A stretch of 64,000 bases of DNA from Paraburkholderia franconis (GTDB lineage Bacteria > Pseudomonadota > Gammaproteobacteria > Burkholderiales > Burkholderiaceae), in contig NZ_WHNP01000012.1 in NCBI RefSeq assembly GCF_009362735.1, positions 87,308 to 151,307 on the forward strand, given 5' to 3'. Within the stretch, counting starts at the first letter, position 1. Each line of letters opens with the position of its first letter. Below, in pieces: positions 34,079 to 44,057 of this stretch. A model generated the notes under the pieces. The model saw nothing but the letters and a program-made list of their open reading frames with translations, did not search any database and had not been told where the DNA came from. A program made the position numbers and the translations under genes.

Positions 34079-34402
34079 GTTGCCTCCCGGTAGCCAAAGA
34101 AGCGCCGTCGTGACGCACCGTGCGAATGTCGAATCAGACAGCGCATCTGGTCGGGCACAAATCCCGCGCCCGATGCGATGCGCCGCGTTCGACGGAAAGC
34201 GAGCCGCCGGTTCGCCGCGAGTCAGCCGTTGCGAATCGAGAGCCACGACAGCACGCTCCCAACCGGGGTTAACCCGCTCGGAACAACAATCCTTTCTTCG
34301 TAACCGTCTTAATCTTAAGCGGCTACATACCTAGACTGTCGTCACTGATTACGAACAGGGCTGTTCGTAAAAGGACCAAAGCAAAGTCTGGAGGTAGTCA
34401 CC
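34079..34402. other. Intergenic region upstream of the DUF4148 gene
   Basis: This 324-base gap is divergent between the frameshifted gene and the DUF4148 gene. It contains a perfect palindrome at 34349-34370, described separately, and AT-rich sequence at 34300-34340 that may be the promoter. No gene was seen. Confidence 0.45.
34349..34370. promoter_or_regulatory. Perfect 10-bp inverted repeat upstream of the DUF4148 gene
   Basis: The arms TTACGAACAG (34349-34358) and CTGTTCGTAA (34361-34370) flank GG. The repeat lies 33 bases before the start codon, so it could be an operator or a leader hairpin. It has no T-tract and is not a terminator. Confidence 0.5.
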
Positions 34403-34711
34403 ATGAAGTCCCTGATTCAAGCCGTCGTCGTTGCCGCTGCGCTTGCCGCTCCCGTCGCCGCGTTCGCGCAGTCGAACCAGCCGGTCACGCGTGCGCAGGT
34501 GCGTGCCGAGCTGATCCAGCTCGAAAAGGCCGGCTACAACCCGTCCCGTGGCGAAGATCCGAGTTACCCCGCCGACATCCAGGCTGCCGAAGCCAAGGTG
34601 GCTGCGCAGAATGCCGCGACGGGCGTCGGCGGCGTGACGAGCGGCTCGTCGGCTGCGGGCCGCCCGGCTGTGTCGCAGGCCGACTGGAACGCGATGTACA
34701 ACCGTCCCTGA
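34403..34711 (+). CDS. DUF4148 domain secreted protein
   Basis: This 102-residue protein has a 22-residue signal peptide ending in AFA. The DUF4148 core follows (VTRAQVRAELIQLEKAGYNPSRGEDPSYPADIQAAEAKVAAQ). The ATG follows CTGGAGGTAG. Many copies of this family occur in Burkholderia genomes. They are predicted periplasmic, and their function is unknown. Confidence 0.88.
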   Translation: MKSLIQAVVVAAALAAPVAAFAQSNQPVTRAQVRAELIQLEKAGYNPSRGEDPSYPADIQAAEAKVAAQNAATGVGGVTSGSSAAGRPAVSQADWNAMYNRP

Positions 34712-34828
34712 CATCGGCTTGCGCAAGCGTTCGAAAGGACGCTGATCGCATTCTGTCTTCGCTGCATCATCGCTGGTTTGAACGCGCGGCCCCGCCCGCG
34801 CCGCATCGTTTGGAAAAGGGCTCGCTAT

Positions 34829-34865
34829 CGCGTAAGAACACGCGTAAGGCACACGCGTGAGAACA
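34829..34865. repeat. Three short tandem near-repeats
   Basis: CGCGTAAGAACA (34829-34840), CGCGTAAGGCACA (34841-34853) and CGCGTGAGAACA (34854-34865) lie in tandem with small differences, upstream of a terminator. No function is evident. Confidence 0.6.
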
Positions 34866-34920
34866 CGATAGCGGGCCCGACATGTCGAATACCTCCGCTG
34901 TCGGGCTCCCTCGATGGCTT

Positions 34921-34951
34921 CGCACAGACCTTCGTGGTCTGTGCGCTTTTT
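34921..34951 (+). terminator. Rho-independent terminator after the DUF4148 gene
   Basis: CGCACAGACC (34921-34930) pairs perfectly with GGTCTGTGCG (34936-34945) around the loop TTCGT, followed by CTTTTT. It should end transcripts coming from the DUF4148 gene. Confidence 0.85.
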
Positions 34952-35337
34952 GAGGCACACGTATAGCGGTTTTATTCGTCGCGACGTGTAGCACTCTCAG
35001 CCGATCGGCCAGCACATACAGGTGTACCTGAATGTCATCGGGGCCACTGTCTTGACTACTCAAAGGGACAGCTGCACCTCAATCGAGAAGTCAGTACAAC
35101 TCATTCGAGCTCGAAGTCCAACGCCATTTCACGCGACGTTTCTTTCTATTTGTTGCCCTTTCGTTTGCACCCGAAAGATCCCGTCTCGCGAACATGGCAA
35201 AACTGCCATTTTCGCGTCATCGGTTTGTTGGGCCTTACGCACTAGCATGAACACCTGGTTGCCGCGGACGCGCAGAGAAAAGTGACGCCGCTGCCGGACG
35301 TCACCATTGCGCGTTCATAACGGATACCCAAGCCTGT

Positions 35338-38300
35338 ATGTGGATCGTCAATCTCGCATTGAAGCGGCCGTACACGTTCATCGTGATGGCCATCCTGATC
35401 GTGCTGGCGACACCCTTTGTGCTGTTCACGACGCCAGTCGACGTGCTGCCCGAAATCAACATCCCCGTCGTCAGCATCATCTGGAACTACACCGGCCTGT
35501 CCGCCGAGGACATGGCCAACCGCATCACGTCCGTCAACGAGCGCAGCCTGACGACGACGGTCAACGACATCGAGCACATCGAGTCGCAATCGCTCGCGGG
35601 CATCGCGATCATCAAGCTGTTCTTGCAGCCGAACGCGAACATCCAGACGGCGATCGCGCAAACGGTCGCCGTCGAGCAGGCGCAGCTGAAGCAGATGCCG
35701 CCGGGCGCGACGCCGCCGCTTGTGATCAGCTATTCGGCTTCGAGCATTCCCGTGATTCAACTGGGCCTGTCGAGCACGCGGCTCTCCGAGCAGGAACTGA
35801 ACGACACGGCGCTCAACTTCCTGCGGCCGCAGCTCGTCACGATTCCGGGCGCCGCCGTGCCGTATCCGTATGGCGGAAAGACGCGTCTGATCTCCGTCGA
35901 TCTCGACACGCGCGCGATGCTCGCGAAAGGGCTGACACCCCTTGATGTCGTCAACGCGGTCAACGCGCAGAACCTGATTCTGCCGACGGGCACCGCGAAG
36001 ATCGGACCGAAGGAATACACGATCAACATGAACGGCTCGCCGACGACCGTCGCGGGCCTGAACGAAATTCCCGTGCGCACGGTGAACGGCGCGACGACTT
36101 ATCTGCGCGAAGTCGCGCACGTGCGCGACGGCTTTTCTCCGCAGACGAACATCGTGCGCGAAAACGGCCGGCGTGGCGTGCTCATTTCGATCCTGAAGAC
36201 GGGCAGTGCATCGACGCTTTCGATCGTCAACGCATTGCATGCGCTTCTGCCGAACGCAACAGCGGCGCTGCCGCCCGATCTCAAGGTCACGCCGCTGTTC
36301 GATCAATCGGTGTTCGTGAAGGCCGCGATTCGCGGCGTGGTGCGCGAGGCCGTGATCGCCGCCGCGTTGACGGCCGCGATGATTCTGCTTTTTCTCGGCA
36401 ACTGGCGCAGCACCTGCATCATCGCCATTTCGATTCCGCTTTCGATCCTCACTTCGCTGATCGCGCTGCACGCGCTCGGGCAGACGATCAACATCATGAC
36501 GCTGGGCGGTCTCGCGCTCGCGGTCGGCATCCTGGTCGACGACGCGACCGTCACGATCGAGAACATCGAGCGCCATCGGCACATGGGCACGAATCTGCAC
36601 GACGCGATTCTCGATGGCGCGGGCGAGATCGCGATTCCCGCGCTCGTATCGACGCTGTGCATCTGCATTGTGTTCGTGCCGATGTTCTTCCTGACGGGTG
36701 TCGCGCGCTATCTGTTCGTGCCGCTCGCGGAAGCCGTCGTGTTCGCGATGCTCGCATCGTACGTGCTGTCGAGAACGCTGGTGCCGACGCTCGCGATGCT
36801 GCTGATGGGCCACGCGCACAAGCGCGACGCGCATGCAAAGCCGAATCTGTTCATGCGCCTGTACCGCCGCTTCGACGCCAGCTTCGAGACGATGCGCGCG
36901 GCGTACATCATGGTCCTGAGCAGTCTGCTCGTGCGCCGTCGGCTATTCGGCTCGATGTTCCTTGCGTTCTGCGTGCTCTCGCTGGGCCTTGCGCTCGCGC
37001 TCGGCGAGGACTTCTTTCCGCGCGTCGACGCGGGCGAGATACGGTTGCACATGCGCGCGCCGACGGGTACGCGGATCGAAGAAACCGCGCGGCTCGCTGA
37101 CGAGGTCGAGAAGGTGGTGCGCGAGATCATTCCCGCGAAGGAACTCAACACCGTGCTCGACAATCTGGGGCTGCCGTATAGCGGCATCAATCTCTCGTAC
37201 AGCAACGCGGGCACCATCGGCACGCTCGACGGCGAAATCCTGCTCGCGCTGAACGAGGACCACAAGCCGAGCCTCGGCTATATCGACCGCTTGCGTGCGT
37301 TGTTGTCGCAACGTTTTCCCGGCACCGAGTTCTTCTTTCAACCCGCCGACATCGTCACGCAGATTCTCAACTTCGGTCTGCCTGCCGCGATCGACGTGCA
37401 GATTGTCGGGTCGAATCAGGAAGGCAATCTCGAGACCGCGCGGAAGCTGTTGAAGCAGATTCGCACGATTCCGGGCGCCGTCGATGCGCACATCCAGCAA
37501 AAGCTCGACGAGCCCGTCATCAGTCTGCAGATGGACCGCACGCGCATGCAGCAGCTCAATCTCAATGCGAACAACGTCGCGCAGAACGTGCTGGTCTCGC
37601 TGTCGGGCAGCTCGCAGACGTCGCCGGGATTCTGGTTCAATCCGCGCAATGGCGTCGAGTACAACGTTGCCGTGCAGACGCCGCAATATCAGATTTCGTC
37701 TGTGGATCAACTGCTGCGCACACCCGTATCGGCGACCTCGACGGCGCCGACGCAACTGCTCGGCAATCTCGTGCAGGTCTCGCCGCAAACGCAGTTCGCA
37801 ATGGTCACGCATTACAACATCCGTCCTGTGATCGACGTGTATGTGAGCGTGGAAGGGCGCGATCTCGGCGGCGTCGACGCGCAGGTCCAGAAGCTCGTCG
37901 ATCAGGCACGTGCTTCTCTGCCGCGCGGCAGCGGCATCACGATACGCGGCCAGGTCCAGACCATGCGCACGTCGTATTTCGGGCTCGGCATCGGCGTCGC
38001 GATGGCGATCGTGCTCGTCTATCTGCTGATCGTCGTGAACTTCCAGTCGTGGATCGATCCTCTCATCATCGTCAGCGCCTTGCCGGCGGCGCTGGCGGGC
38101 ATCGTGTGGATGCTGTTCCTCACGGGCACGCATCTGAGCGTGCCCGCGTTGACGGGCGCGATCATGACGATGGGTGTCGCGACGGCGAACAGCATTCTGA
38201 TGGTCGCGTTCGCGCGCCAGCGTCTGACGGCGGGCGCGCCGCCGTTGACGGCCGCGCTCGAAGCGGGCGCGAGCCGGATCAGGCCCGTGCTGATGACGGC

Positions 38301-38583
38301 ATTCGCGATGATCATCGGCATGATTCCGATGGCGCTCGGCCTCGGCGAAGGCGCGGAACAGAACGCGCCGCTCGGGCGCGCAGTGATCGGCGGGCTGCTG
38401 TTCGCAACAGTTTCGACGCTTTTCTTCGTGCCGCTGCTGTTCGCGGGCATCCACAGCCGGCTCGCGCATCGCAGGGCAAGGCACGAGCAGCACAATCAAT
38501 CAGAGGACCGCGACGCTCATGAACGAGATCAGCGACACGACCGAAACGGACACAGCTCGACGACGGACGGCCGGGATGACTGA
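35338..38583 (+). CDS. RND efflux pump inner-membrane permease (HAE-1/AcrB-like)
   Basis: This 1081-residue proton-driven exporter has the 12-helix RND plan with two large periplasmic loops. The N-terminus (WIVNLALKRPYTFIVMAILI) and the proton-relay pair Asp401-Asp402 in GILVDDATVTIENIERH are clear, as are the later GATPPL and GVATANSILMV blocks. The last 30 residues form a charged tail rich in His, Arg and Asp. It forms an operon with the following adaptor and outer-membrane factor genes. The drug or metal exported is not predictable by eye. Confidence 0.92.
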   Translation: MWIVNLALKRPYTFIVMAILIVLATPFVLFTTPVDVLPEINIPVVSIIWNYTGLSAEDMANRITSVNERSLTTTVNDIEHIESQSLAGIAIIKLFLQPNANIQTAIAQTVAVEQAQLKQMPPGATPPLVISYSASSIPVIQLGLSSTRLSEQELNDTALNFLRPQLVTIPGAAVPYPYGGKTRLISVDLDTRAMLAKGLTPLDVVNAVNAQNLILPTGTAKIGPKEYTINMNGSPTTVAGLNEIPVRTVNGATTYLREVAHVRDGFSPQTNIVRENGRRGVLISILKTGSASTLSIVNALHALLPNATAALPPDLKVTPLFDQSVFVKAAIRGVVREAVIAAALTAAMILLFLGNWRSTCIIAISIPLSILTSLIALHALGQTINIMTLGGLALAVGILVDDATVTIENIERHRHMGTNLHDAILDGAGEIAIPALVSTLCICIVFVPMFFLTGVARYLFVPLAEAVVFAMLASYVLSRTLVPTLAMLLMGHAHKRDAHAKPNLFMRLYRRFDASFETMRAAYIMVLSSLLVRRRLFGSMFLAFCVLSLGLALALGEDFFPRVDAGEIRLHMRAPTGTRIEETARLADEVEKVVREIIPAKELNTVLDNLGLPYSGINLSYSNAGTIGTLDGEILLALNEDHKPSLGYIDRLRALLSQRFPGTEFFFQPADIVTQILNFGLPAAIDVQIVGSNQEGNLETARKLLKQIRTIPGAVDAHIQQKLDEPVISLQMDRTRMQQLNLNANNVAQNVLVSLSGSSQTSPGFWFNPRNGVEYNVAVQTPQYQISSVDQLLRTPVSATSTAPTQLLGNLVQVSPQTQFAMVTHYNIRPVIDVYVSVEGRDLGGVDAQVQKLVDQARASLPRGSGITIRGQVQTMRTSYFGLGIGVAMAIVLVYLLIVVNFQSWIDPLIIVSALPAALAGIVWMLFLTGTHLSVPALTGAIMTMGVATANSILMVAFARQRLTAGAPPLTAALEAGASRIRPVLMTAFAMIIGMIPMALGLGEGAEQNAPLGRAVIGGLLFATVSTLFFVPLLFAGIHSRLAHRRARHEQHNQSEDRDAHERDQRHDRNGHSSTTDGRDD

Positions 38584-39808
38584 GAAGACTCACTCTTCGC
38601 TAGCGATTCCTGCCCGCGAAACCGAAGACGGCCACGCGCTGCCGCCGCGGCACCTCGAATGGCGGCGCGCGAAAATCGCAGTGCTGGTCGTGCTGCTGCT
38701 CGCCATCGGCGCGTTGCGCACGGTGGTGGCGAACATCATGCAGAACCGCTCGGTCGCGCAGATGACGCAGCAAAACGCGAAGCAGTATGTCGATGTCGTC
38801 ACGCCGAAGGACAACGACGGCAGCAACATGACGGTGTTGCCGGGCACACTGCGCGGCTATGTCGAGTCGCCGATCTATGCACGGGCGACGGGCTACCTGC
38901 TGCACTGGTATGCCGACATCGGCGCGCGCGTGAAGGAAGGACAGCTGCTCGCCGAACTCGATACGCCGGAGATCGATCAGGGACTCGCGCAGGCCGTCGC
39001 GCAGCGCGATCAGATCCAGTCGAGCCTCGGGCTCGCGAAGAGTTCGTTTGAGCGCTGGCAGCAATTGCGTCAGCGCGACGCCGTCTCGCAACAGGAACTC
39101 GACGAGAGGCAAAGCACGTATCTGCAGGACGTTGCGAATCTCGCCGCTGCCGAGGCCAACGTGAAGCGCTTGCGCCAGCTCGAAGGCTTCAATCGGATCG
39201 TTGCGCCGTTCGCGGGTGTGGTCACGCAGCGCAACGTCGATGTCGGCGATCTGATCGACGCGGGCAGCGGCGCGAGCCGCGCGCTCTTCGCGCTCGCGCA
39301 GTCCGATCCGTTGCGCGTGTACGTGCAATTGCCGCAGGCCTACGCGCAGAACATCAAGGTCGGCGAGGACGTCGTCGTGACGCAGGCCGAGTTGCCGGGG
39401 CAGCAGTTCAATGGACGCATCACGAACATCTCCGGCGCGATCGACGTGCCCACGCGTTCGCTGCAAATCGAAGTGACGTTGCCCAATCCGGACGGCAAGC
39501 TGCGGCCGGGCGCCTATGTGCAGGTGGCGCTGCCGTCGGGTGCGCGCGCGCAACTGACGGTGCCGGGCAATGCGCTGCTGTTTCGAGCGGAAGGTCCGCG
39601 GCTCGCTGTCGTCGACAGCAATGGCGTCGTGCATCTGCGCAAGGTCGTGATCGCGCAGGACCTTGGGCAAACGCTCGAAATCGAAAGCGGCATCGAACCG
39701 ACCGACCGCGTGATCATCAACCCGAGCGATTCGATCAACGACGGCGACCATGTCGAAGTGATGCACTCGCAGACGTCATCGCAGTCCAAGGGCAAGGCAG
39801 CATCGTGA
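38519..39808 (+). CDS. RND efflux periplasmic adaptor (membrane fusion protein)
   Basis: This 429-residue adaptor has one N-terminal membrane helix (about residues 50-70). It is followed by a beta-barrel/lipoyl domain (ATGYLLHWYADIGARVKEGQLLAELDTPE), an alpha-hairpin, and the second lipoyl half (APFAGVVTQRNVDVGDLIDAG). The first ATG overlaps the permease gene by 65 bases and has AGAGGA upstream. A second in-frame ATG at 38576 would reduce the overlap to 8 bases and is a good alternative start. The stop codon overlaps the start of the outer-membrane factor gene. Confidence 0.9.
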   Translation: MNEISDTTETDTARRRTAGMTEKTHSSLAIPARETEDGHALPPRHLEWRRAKIAVLVVLLLAIGALRTVVANIMQNRSVAQMTQQNAKQYVDVVTPKDNDGSNMTVLPGTLRGYVESPIYARATGYLLHWYADIGARVKEGQLLAELDTPEIDQGLAQAVAQRDQIQSSLGLAKSSFERWQQLRQRDAVSQQELDERQSTYLQDVANLAAAEANVKRLRQLEGFNRIVAPFAGVVTQRNVDVGDLIDAGSGASRALFALAQSDPLRVYVQLPQAYAQNIKVGEDVVVTQAELPGQQFNGRITNISGAIDVPTRSLQIEVTLPNPDGKLRPGAYVQVALPSGARAQLTVPGNALLFRAEGPRLAVVDSNGVVHLRKVVIAQDLGQTLEIESGIEPTDRVIINPSDSINDGDHVEVMHSQTSSQSKGKAAS

Positions 39809-41313
39809 ACACGCTCGTACACGCCGCGCGTATCGGTACGATGGGTACGATGGCACTCGCGGTTGCGCTGTGCGCGTGCACGGTCGGCCCCGACTACAAG
39901 ACGCCGCTGACGGACGCGCCGCCCACGTGGCACACGGATTCGTACTGGCGTCTCGCGCAACCCTCGCATGCGCCGCTCGCGCCGGACTGGTGGAAGTCGT
40001 TCGGCGATGCGACGCTCGACGGTCTCGAAACGCAGGCGCTCGCGCAGAACCAGACGCTCGCCGCGGCCAGCGCGCATTACGCGCAGGCCCGCGCGACGCT
40101 CGCCAACACGCGCGCGCAACTGGTGCCCGAAGTCGATCTGTCGGCGTCGGCCGCACGCGAGCGAACATCGAAGAACCGGCCTCTGACGAATTACGCGTCG
40201 CCGAATCAGTCGACGGTGCAGAACAATCTGCAACTCGGACCGACGATCAACTATGACGTCGACCTGTTCGGCCGCATACGCCGCGAAGTGGAAGGCGCGC
40301 AGGCATCGGCGGAACAGTCGCGCGACGATCTCGCGAACGCGCGGCTCGTGCTCTCCACCGATCTCGCCACCGATTATTTCTCGCTGCGCGAACTCGACTC
40401 GGAAATCGACGTGCTGAACCGCTCGGTGCAACTGCAACAGAAGGCGCTCGACTACGTCACGACGGAGCACGATCTCGGTTCCGTTTCGGGGCTCGACGTG
40501 TTGCAGCAGAAGTCGCTGCTCGATCAGACACGCGTGCAGGCACAACTGCTCGTCACGCAGCGCGATCAGTTCGAGCATGCAATCGCTGCGCTCGTCGCGT
40601 TGCCCGCGCCGCAGTTTGCGATCAAGCCGAAGGTGGTCGACTATCACGTGCCGGCGATTTCGCTCGGGCTGCCGAGCGATGTGCTTCAGCGGCGCCCCGA
40701 TATCGCATCGGCGGAACGCGCGATGGCCGCTGCCAATGCGCAGATCGGCGTCGCGAAAGCGGCGTTCTTTCCGAGCCTGACGCTGACGCCCGGCATCGGC
40801 TGGCAGAGCACCGAATTCGCGAATCTGATCAGCGCGCCGAGCCTGATGTGGTCGCTCGGCGCGACGCTGAGCCAGGTCGTGTTCGACGGCGGCCGGCGCG
40901 CGGCCAACGTTGACTTTGCGAGTGCCGGCTATCAGGCTGCGCAGGCGAATTACCGGCAATCCGTGCTCACCGCGTTCCAGCAGGTGCAGGACGGCATCAC
41001 GGGGCTATCGGTGCTCGACAGCGCCGCCGCGCAGTCGCGCGATGCCGTCGCCGATGCGCAGCGCCTGCTCTCGCTTGCCAACGATCGCTATTCGGGCGGC
41101 CTCGTCGCCTATCTCGACGTGATCACCGCCCAGCAGTCGCTGCTGACGAGCCAGCGCCAGGACGTGCAGATTCACGGACAGCAGATGACGACGTCCGTCG
41201 CGCTCGTGAAGGCGCTGGGCGGCGGATGGGACGTGCGGGAGACAGGCGCGCAGCCCGCGCCCGCCGATGCCGCGAACAATCTCGCGCCGTCCGGCACGCG
41301 TGCGCCCAACTGA
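39805..41313 (+). CDS. RND efflux outer-membrane factor (NodT/OprM-type lipoprotein)
   Basis: This 502-residue outer-membrane channel lipoprotein starts with a signal peptide and lipobox (ALCAC) followed by TVGPDYK, typical of the NodT family. The two OEP repeats include LPSDVLQRRPDIASAERAMAAANAQIGVAKAAFFPSLTL in part and the NYRQSVLTAFQQVQD helix. The GTG start lies within GTGA overlapping the adaptor stop codon, so translation is coupled. It completes the tripartite pump. Confidence 0.92.
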   Translation: MNTLVHAARIGTMGTMALAVALCACTVGPDYKTPLTDAPPTWHTDSYWRLAQPSHAPLAPDWWKSFGDATLDGLETQALAQNQTLAAASAHYAQARATLANTRAQLVPEVDLSASAARERTSKNRPLTNYASPNQSTVQNNLQLGPTINYDVDLFGRIRREVEGAQASAEQSRDDLANARLVLSTDLATDYFSLRELDSEIDVLNRSVQLQQKALDYVTTEHDLGSVSGLDVLQQKSLLDQTRVQAQLLVTQRDQFEHAIAALVALPAPQFAIKPKVVDYHVPAISLGLPSDVLQRRPDIASAERAMAAANAQIGVAKAAFFPSLTLTPGIGWQSTEFANLISAPSLMWSLGATLSQVVFDGGRRAANVDFASAGYQAAQANYRQSVLTAFQQVQDGITGLSVLDSAAAQSRDAVADAQRLLSLANDRYSGGLVAYLDVITAQQSLLTSQRQDVQIHGQQMTTSVALVKALGGGWDVRETGAQPAPADAANNLAPSGTRAPN

Positions 41314-41394
41314 CGCGAAGGGATGCGCATTGGCAGAGGCCATGCCGTATGGAGAGTGACGTAGACCGGGCTGAACACGTTTGAGAAGCCTACT

Positions 41395-41400
41395 TATAAT
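41395..41400 (+). promoter_or_regulatory. Possible -10 element (TATAAT) upstream of the response regulator gene
   Basis: A consensus TATAAT lies 27 bases before the response regulator start codon. A CTGAAC at 41371-41376, 18 bases upstream, is a weak -35 candidate. This would give the two-component genes a promoter separate from the pump operon. Confidence 0.4.
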
Positions 41401-41426
41401 GATCGAGAGAAGAGAGAGGAGCGCCC

Positions 41427-42113
41427 ATGAAGCTGCTCATCGTGGAGGATGAGTTCAAGGTCGTCGACTATCTGCGTCGCGGCCTGACGGAACAGGGCTG
41501 GGTGGTCGACGTCGCGCTCGACGGCGAAGAGGGCCTGCATCTCGCGTCCGAGTTCGACTACGACATCATCGTGCTCGACGTGATGCTGCCCAAGCGAGAC
41601 GGCATCAGCGTGCTGAAGGCGCTGCGCATGCGCAAGTCGACGCCCGTCATCATGCTGACCGCGCGCGATCACGTGAACGACCGCGTGCGCGGCCTGCGCG
41701 AAGGCGCCGACGACTATCTGACGAAGCCCTTTTCGTTTCTCGAACTGGTCGAGCGTCTGCATGCGCTCGCGCGGCGTACGCGTGTGCAGGAATCGACGCT
41801 GATTTGCGTCGGCGATCTGTATGTCGATCTGATCGGCCGGCGCGCGACACGCGGCGGTGTGCGGCTCGACCTGACCGCGAAGGAGTTCCAGTTGCTTAGT
41901 GTGCTCGCGCGGCGGCAAGGCGATATCCTGTCGAAAGCGATGATCACCGAACTGGTCTGGGACGTGAATTTCGACAGCCACACGAACGTCGTCGAGACGG
42001 CCATCAAGCGGTTGCGCGCGAAACTCGACGGCCCATTTCCCACCAAGCTGCTGCACACGATGCGCGGCATGGGCTATGTGCTCGAAGTGCGCGAGGAAGC
42101 AGAGGCATCATGA
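41427..42113 (+). CDS. OmpR-family response regulator (heavy-metal CusR/IrlR type)
   Basis: This 228-residue regulator has a receiver domain with the acidic start VEDE, phosphoacceptor Asp51 and Lys100 in TKPFS. A C-terminal winged helix follows (LDLTAKEFQLLSVLARRQGDILSK, then NVVETAIKRLRAKLD and RGMGYVLE). The pattern is that of CusR/CopR/IrlR regulators. It is coupled to a sensor kinase gene by an ATGA overlap and lies 113 bases after the efflux operon, so it probably controls the pump. Confidence 0.92.
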   Translation: MKLLIVEDEFKVVDYLRRGLTEQGWVVDVALDGEEGLHLASEFDYDIIVLDVMLPKRDGISVLKALRMRKSTPVIMLTARDHVNDRVRGLREGADDYLTKPFSFLELVERLHALARRTRVQESTLICVGDLYVDLIGRRATRGGVRLDLTAKEFQLLSVLARRQGDILSKAMITELVWDVNFDSHTNVVETAIKRLRAKLDGPFPTKLLHTMRGMGYVLEVREEAEAS

Positions 42114-43576
42114 TTCGCTCGAATCGTTCGATTGGGCGGCGTCTTGCGTTGCTGTTCGCACTCGTCGCCCTGACCGTTTTCACGCTGGTCGACACGGGGC
42201 TCTTTCTCGTACTGCGCTCGCAACTGGAGCAGCGGCTGCGCGAGTCGCTCGATAGCCGCACCGAGGTCGCGCGGATCATCGTGCATCACGCGATCAATCG
42301 CGACAAGTGGCGCTTCGCGCAGGAAAAGCTCACGGATATGACGCCGCGCGACGGCACGAGCGTCTATTCGATTTCAAGCGCCGCGCCGCTCTTCAACTAT
42401 GGACATCCCGTGACGGGCAGGGTCGTCGCGCAATGGCCGGGCGGCTATGCGCGCATCGCCGATAATGGCACCGGCCACGACCTGCTGACCCGCACGCTGA
42501 CGCTCGTGCCGAACGGCGAGCGTCCGCAGGTGCAGTTGCAGGTGGCGACCAGCTACGCGCCGACCGAGCAGGCGTTGCGCGAGTTCGGGCTGGCGCTGGC
42601 GGCGTTGTCCGCGCTCGGTGCGATCGGCGCTTCGCTGTTGAGCTATTGGGTCACGCGGATCGGCCTCGCGCCGTTGCGCCGGCTGACCGTCGATGCGTCG
42701 GAAGTGAGCGCGGATAATCGCTCGCAACGTCTGCGCACGACCGAGCTGCCGTACGAGTTGAACGACCTTGCGCATTCGTTCAATGGCGCACTCGAACGGC
42801 TCGATGAGGCGTACGTGCGCCTTGAATCGTTCAACGCGGACGTCGCGCACGAACTGCGCACGCCCGTGACGATCCTGATCGGCCAGACGCAGGTCGCGTT
42901 GACGCGCAACCGTTCCGTCGACGATTTGCGCCGCACGCTGCAATCGAACCTCGAAGAGTTCGAGCGGATGCGCGGCATCATCAACGACATGCTGTTTCTC
43001 GCGCGCGCCGATCAGGGTGAGCGGGCCACGGAACTGGTCGAAGTGTCGCTCGCGGCGGAAATCGCGCGCACCGTCGAATTCCTCGAAATGCCGATGGAAG
43101 AGGCGCAGGTGCAGGCCGAACTGCACGGCGATGCCGTCGCGCGCGTGAACCGTTCGCTGTTCGGGCGGGCCTGCGCGAATCTGCTGATCAACGCGATTCA
43201 TCATTGCACGCCGGGATCGTCGATCGCGATCACGATTTCGCACGAAGTGGGCCGTGTGTGGATCGCCGTCGCCAATCCGGGCGAGCCGATTTCGCCTGAC
43301 GTGCTCGATCACGTGTTCGACCGGTTCTATCGCGCAGAGCTGTCGCGCACGAACAGCCGGGAGAATCACGGGCTGGGCCTTGCGATCGTCAAGGCTGTCG
43401 CCGAAATGCATGGCGGGATCGTGTTCGCGCACAGCCTCGACGGCGTGAACACGTTCGGCTTTTCGATCAGAGGCGTCGACAGAGCGCGTTCTCCGAAATC
43501 CGATCTCGTCGAGAAGGAAGCGCCTGTGCCTTCGCGGACCATCGCCTCCGCGTCCGCGCCGCTCAAGTCGCCGTGA
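42110..43576 (+). CDS. Heavy-metal-type sensor histidine kinase (CusS/IrlS-like)
   Basis: This 488-residue inner-membrane sensor has two helices (about residues 12-36 and 158-182) enclosing a periplasmic sensor region of about 120 residues. A HAMP segment and a HisKA domain with His247 in DVAHELRTPV follow. The HATPase part has NLLINAIHHC, FDRFYRAELSR and GLGLAIVKAVAEMHGG. The C-terminal 35 residues are a low-complexity tail. The signal could be a metal ion or a membrane-active compound exported by the neighbouring pump. Confidence 0.9.
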   Translation: MIRSNRSIGRRLALLFALVALTVFTLVDTGLFLVLRSQLEQRLRESLDSRTEVARIIVHHAINRDKWRFAQEKLTDMTPRDGTSVYSISSAAPLFNYGHPVTGRVVAQWPGGYARIADNGTGHDLLTRTLTLVPNGERPQVQLQVATSYAPTEQALREFGLALAALSALGAIGASLLSYWVTRIGLAPLRRLTVDASEVSADNRSQRLRTTELPYELNDLAHSFNGALERLDEAYVRLESFNADVAHELRTPVTILIGQTQVALTRNRSVDDLRRTLQSNLEEFERMRGIINDMLFLARADQGERATELVEVSLAAEIARTVEFLEMPMEEAQVQAELHGDAVARVNRSLFGRACANLLINAIHHCTPGSSIAITISHEVGRVWIAVANPGEPISPDVLDHVFDRFYRAELSRTNSRENHGLGLAIVKAVAEMHGGIVFAHSLDGVNTFGFSIRGVDRARSPKSDLVEKEAPVPSRTIASASAPLKSP

Positions 43577-43697
43577 GGCGTGCCGCGCGAACAGGTAAAT
43601 TGATCTCATCATTGGCCTCTGTTCGACCGAATGACGGTCAAATTGACCGGTTACGCTGGGTTATCGCGTCCAGTTTTGTAACCGGCAAGGGGGCAGT

Positions 43698-43886
43698 GTG
43701 GATCTGATCGAAATGGCAAAGAAGTCCGGCATGCAGGTGCTGCTCGACGCGCAGATCGGCAGCCAGTCGTATCACAGCGTGTGCGGGCCGCTTTCCTCCT
43801 TGCAGCGATTCGCCGACGAAGTCGGCAAGGCGCTCGCCGCCGAAGCGGCCGCGCAGGCCGCGTTGCATTCTGGCGTGGAAGCGTAG
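43698..43886 (+). CDS. Small hypothetical protein
   Basis: This 62-residue protein starts at a GTG preceded by AAGGGGG. The N-terminal half reads MDLIEMAKKSGMQVLLDAQIG and the C-terminal half is an alanine-rich helix. It looks soluble and has the codon pattern of the region. No family name is recalled. Its function is unknown. Confidence 0.6.
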   Translation: MDLIEMAKKSGMQVLLDAQIGSQSYHSVCGPLSSLQRFADEVGKALAAEAAAQAALHSGVEA

Positions 43887-44057
43887 GCGGTTGTTTTCGC
43901 GCAGTATCCAAGCCGCGCATCCAGGTCCTGCATTTGGGCTCCGCATTCAGGCCCGGTATCTGCTTCACGATCGTCGCTCGGCCCCGGCGCGCATTGCCGG
44001 CGTGCCGGTTTTCGCGCGCTTTCCACATGACGCCCCGATCGTGAAGGATTCTCTGCG

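Larger units (their letters stand above)
34712..35337. other. Intergenic region between DUF4148 and RND pump genes
   Basis: This 626-base gap contains near-repeats of CGCGTAAGAACA at 34829-34865 and a strong terminator at 34921-34951. The segment between the DUF4148 stop codon and the terminator (about 210 bases) is long enough to be an extended 3' UTR or to hold a small RNA. No coding ORF is convincing. The promoter of the RND operon must lie after 34951. Confidence 0.4.
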
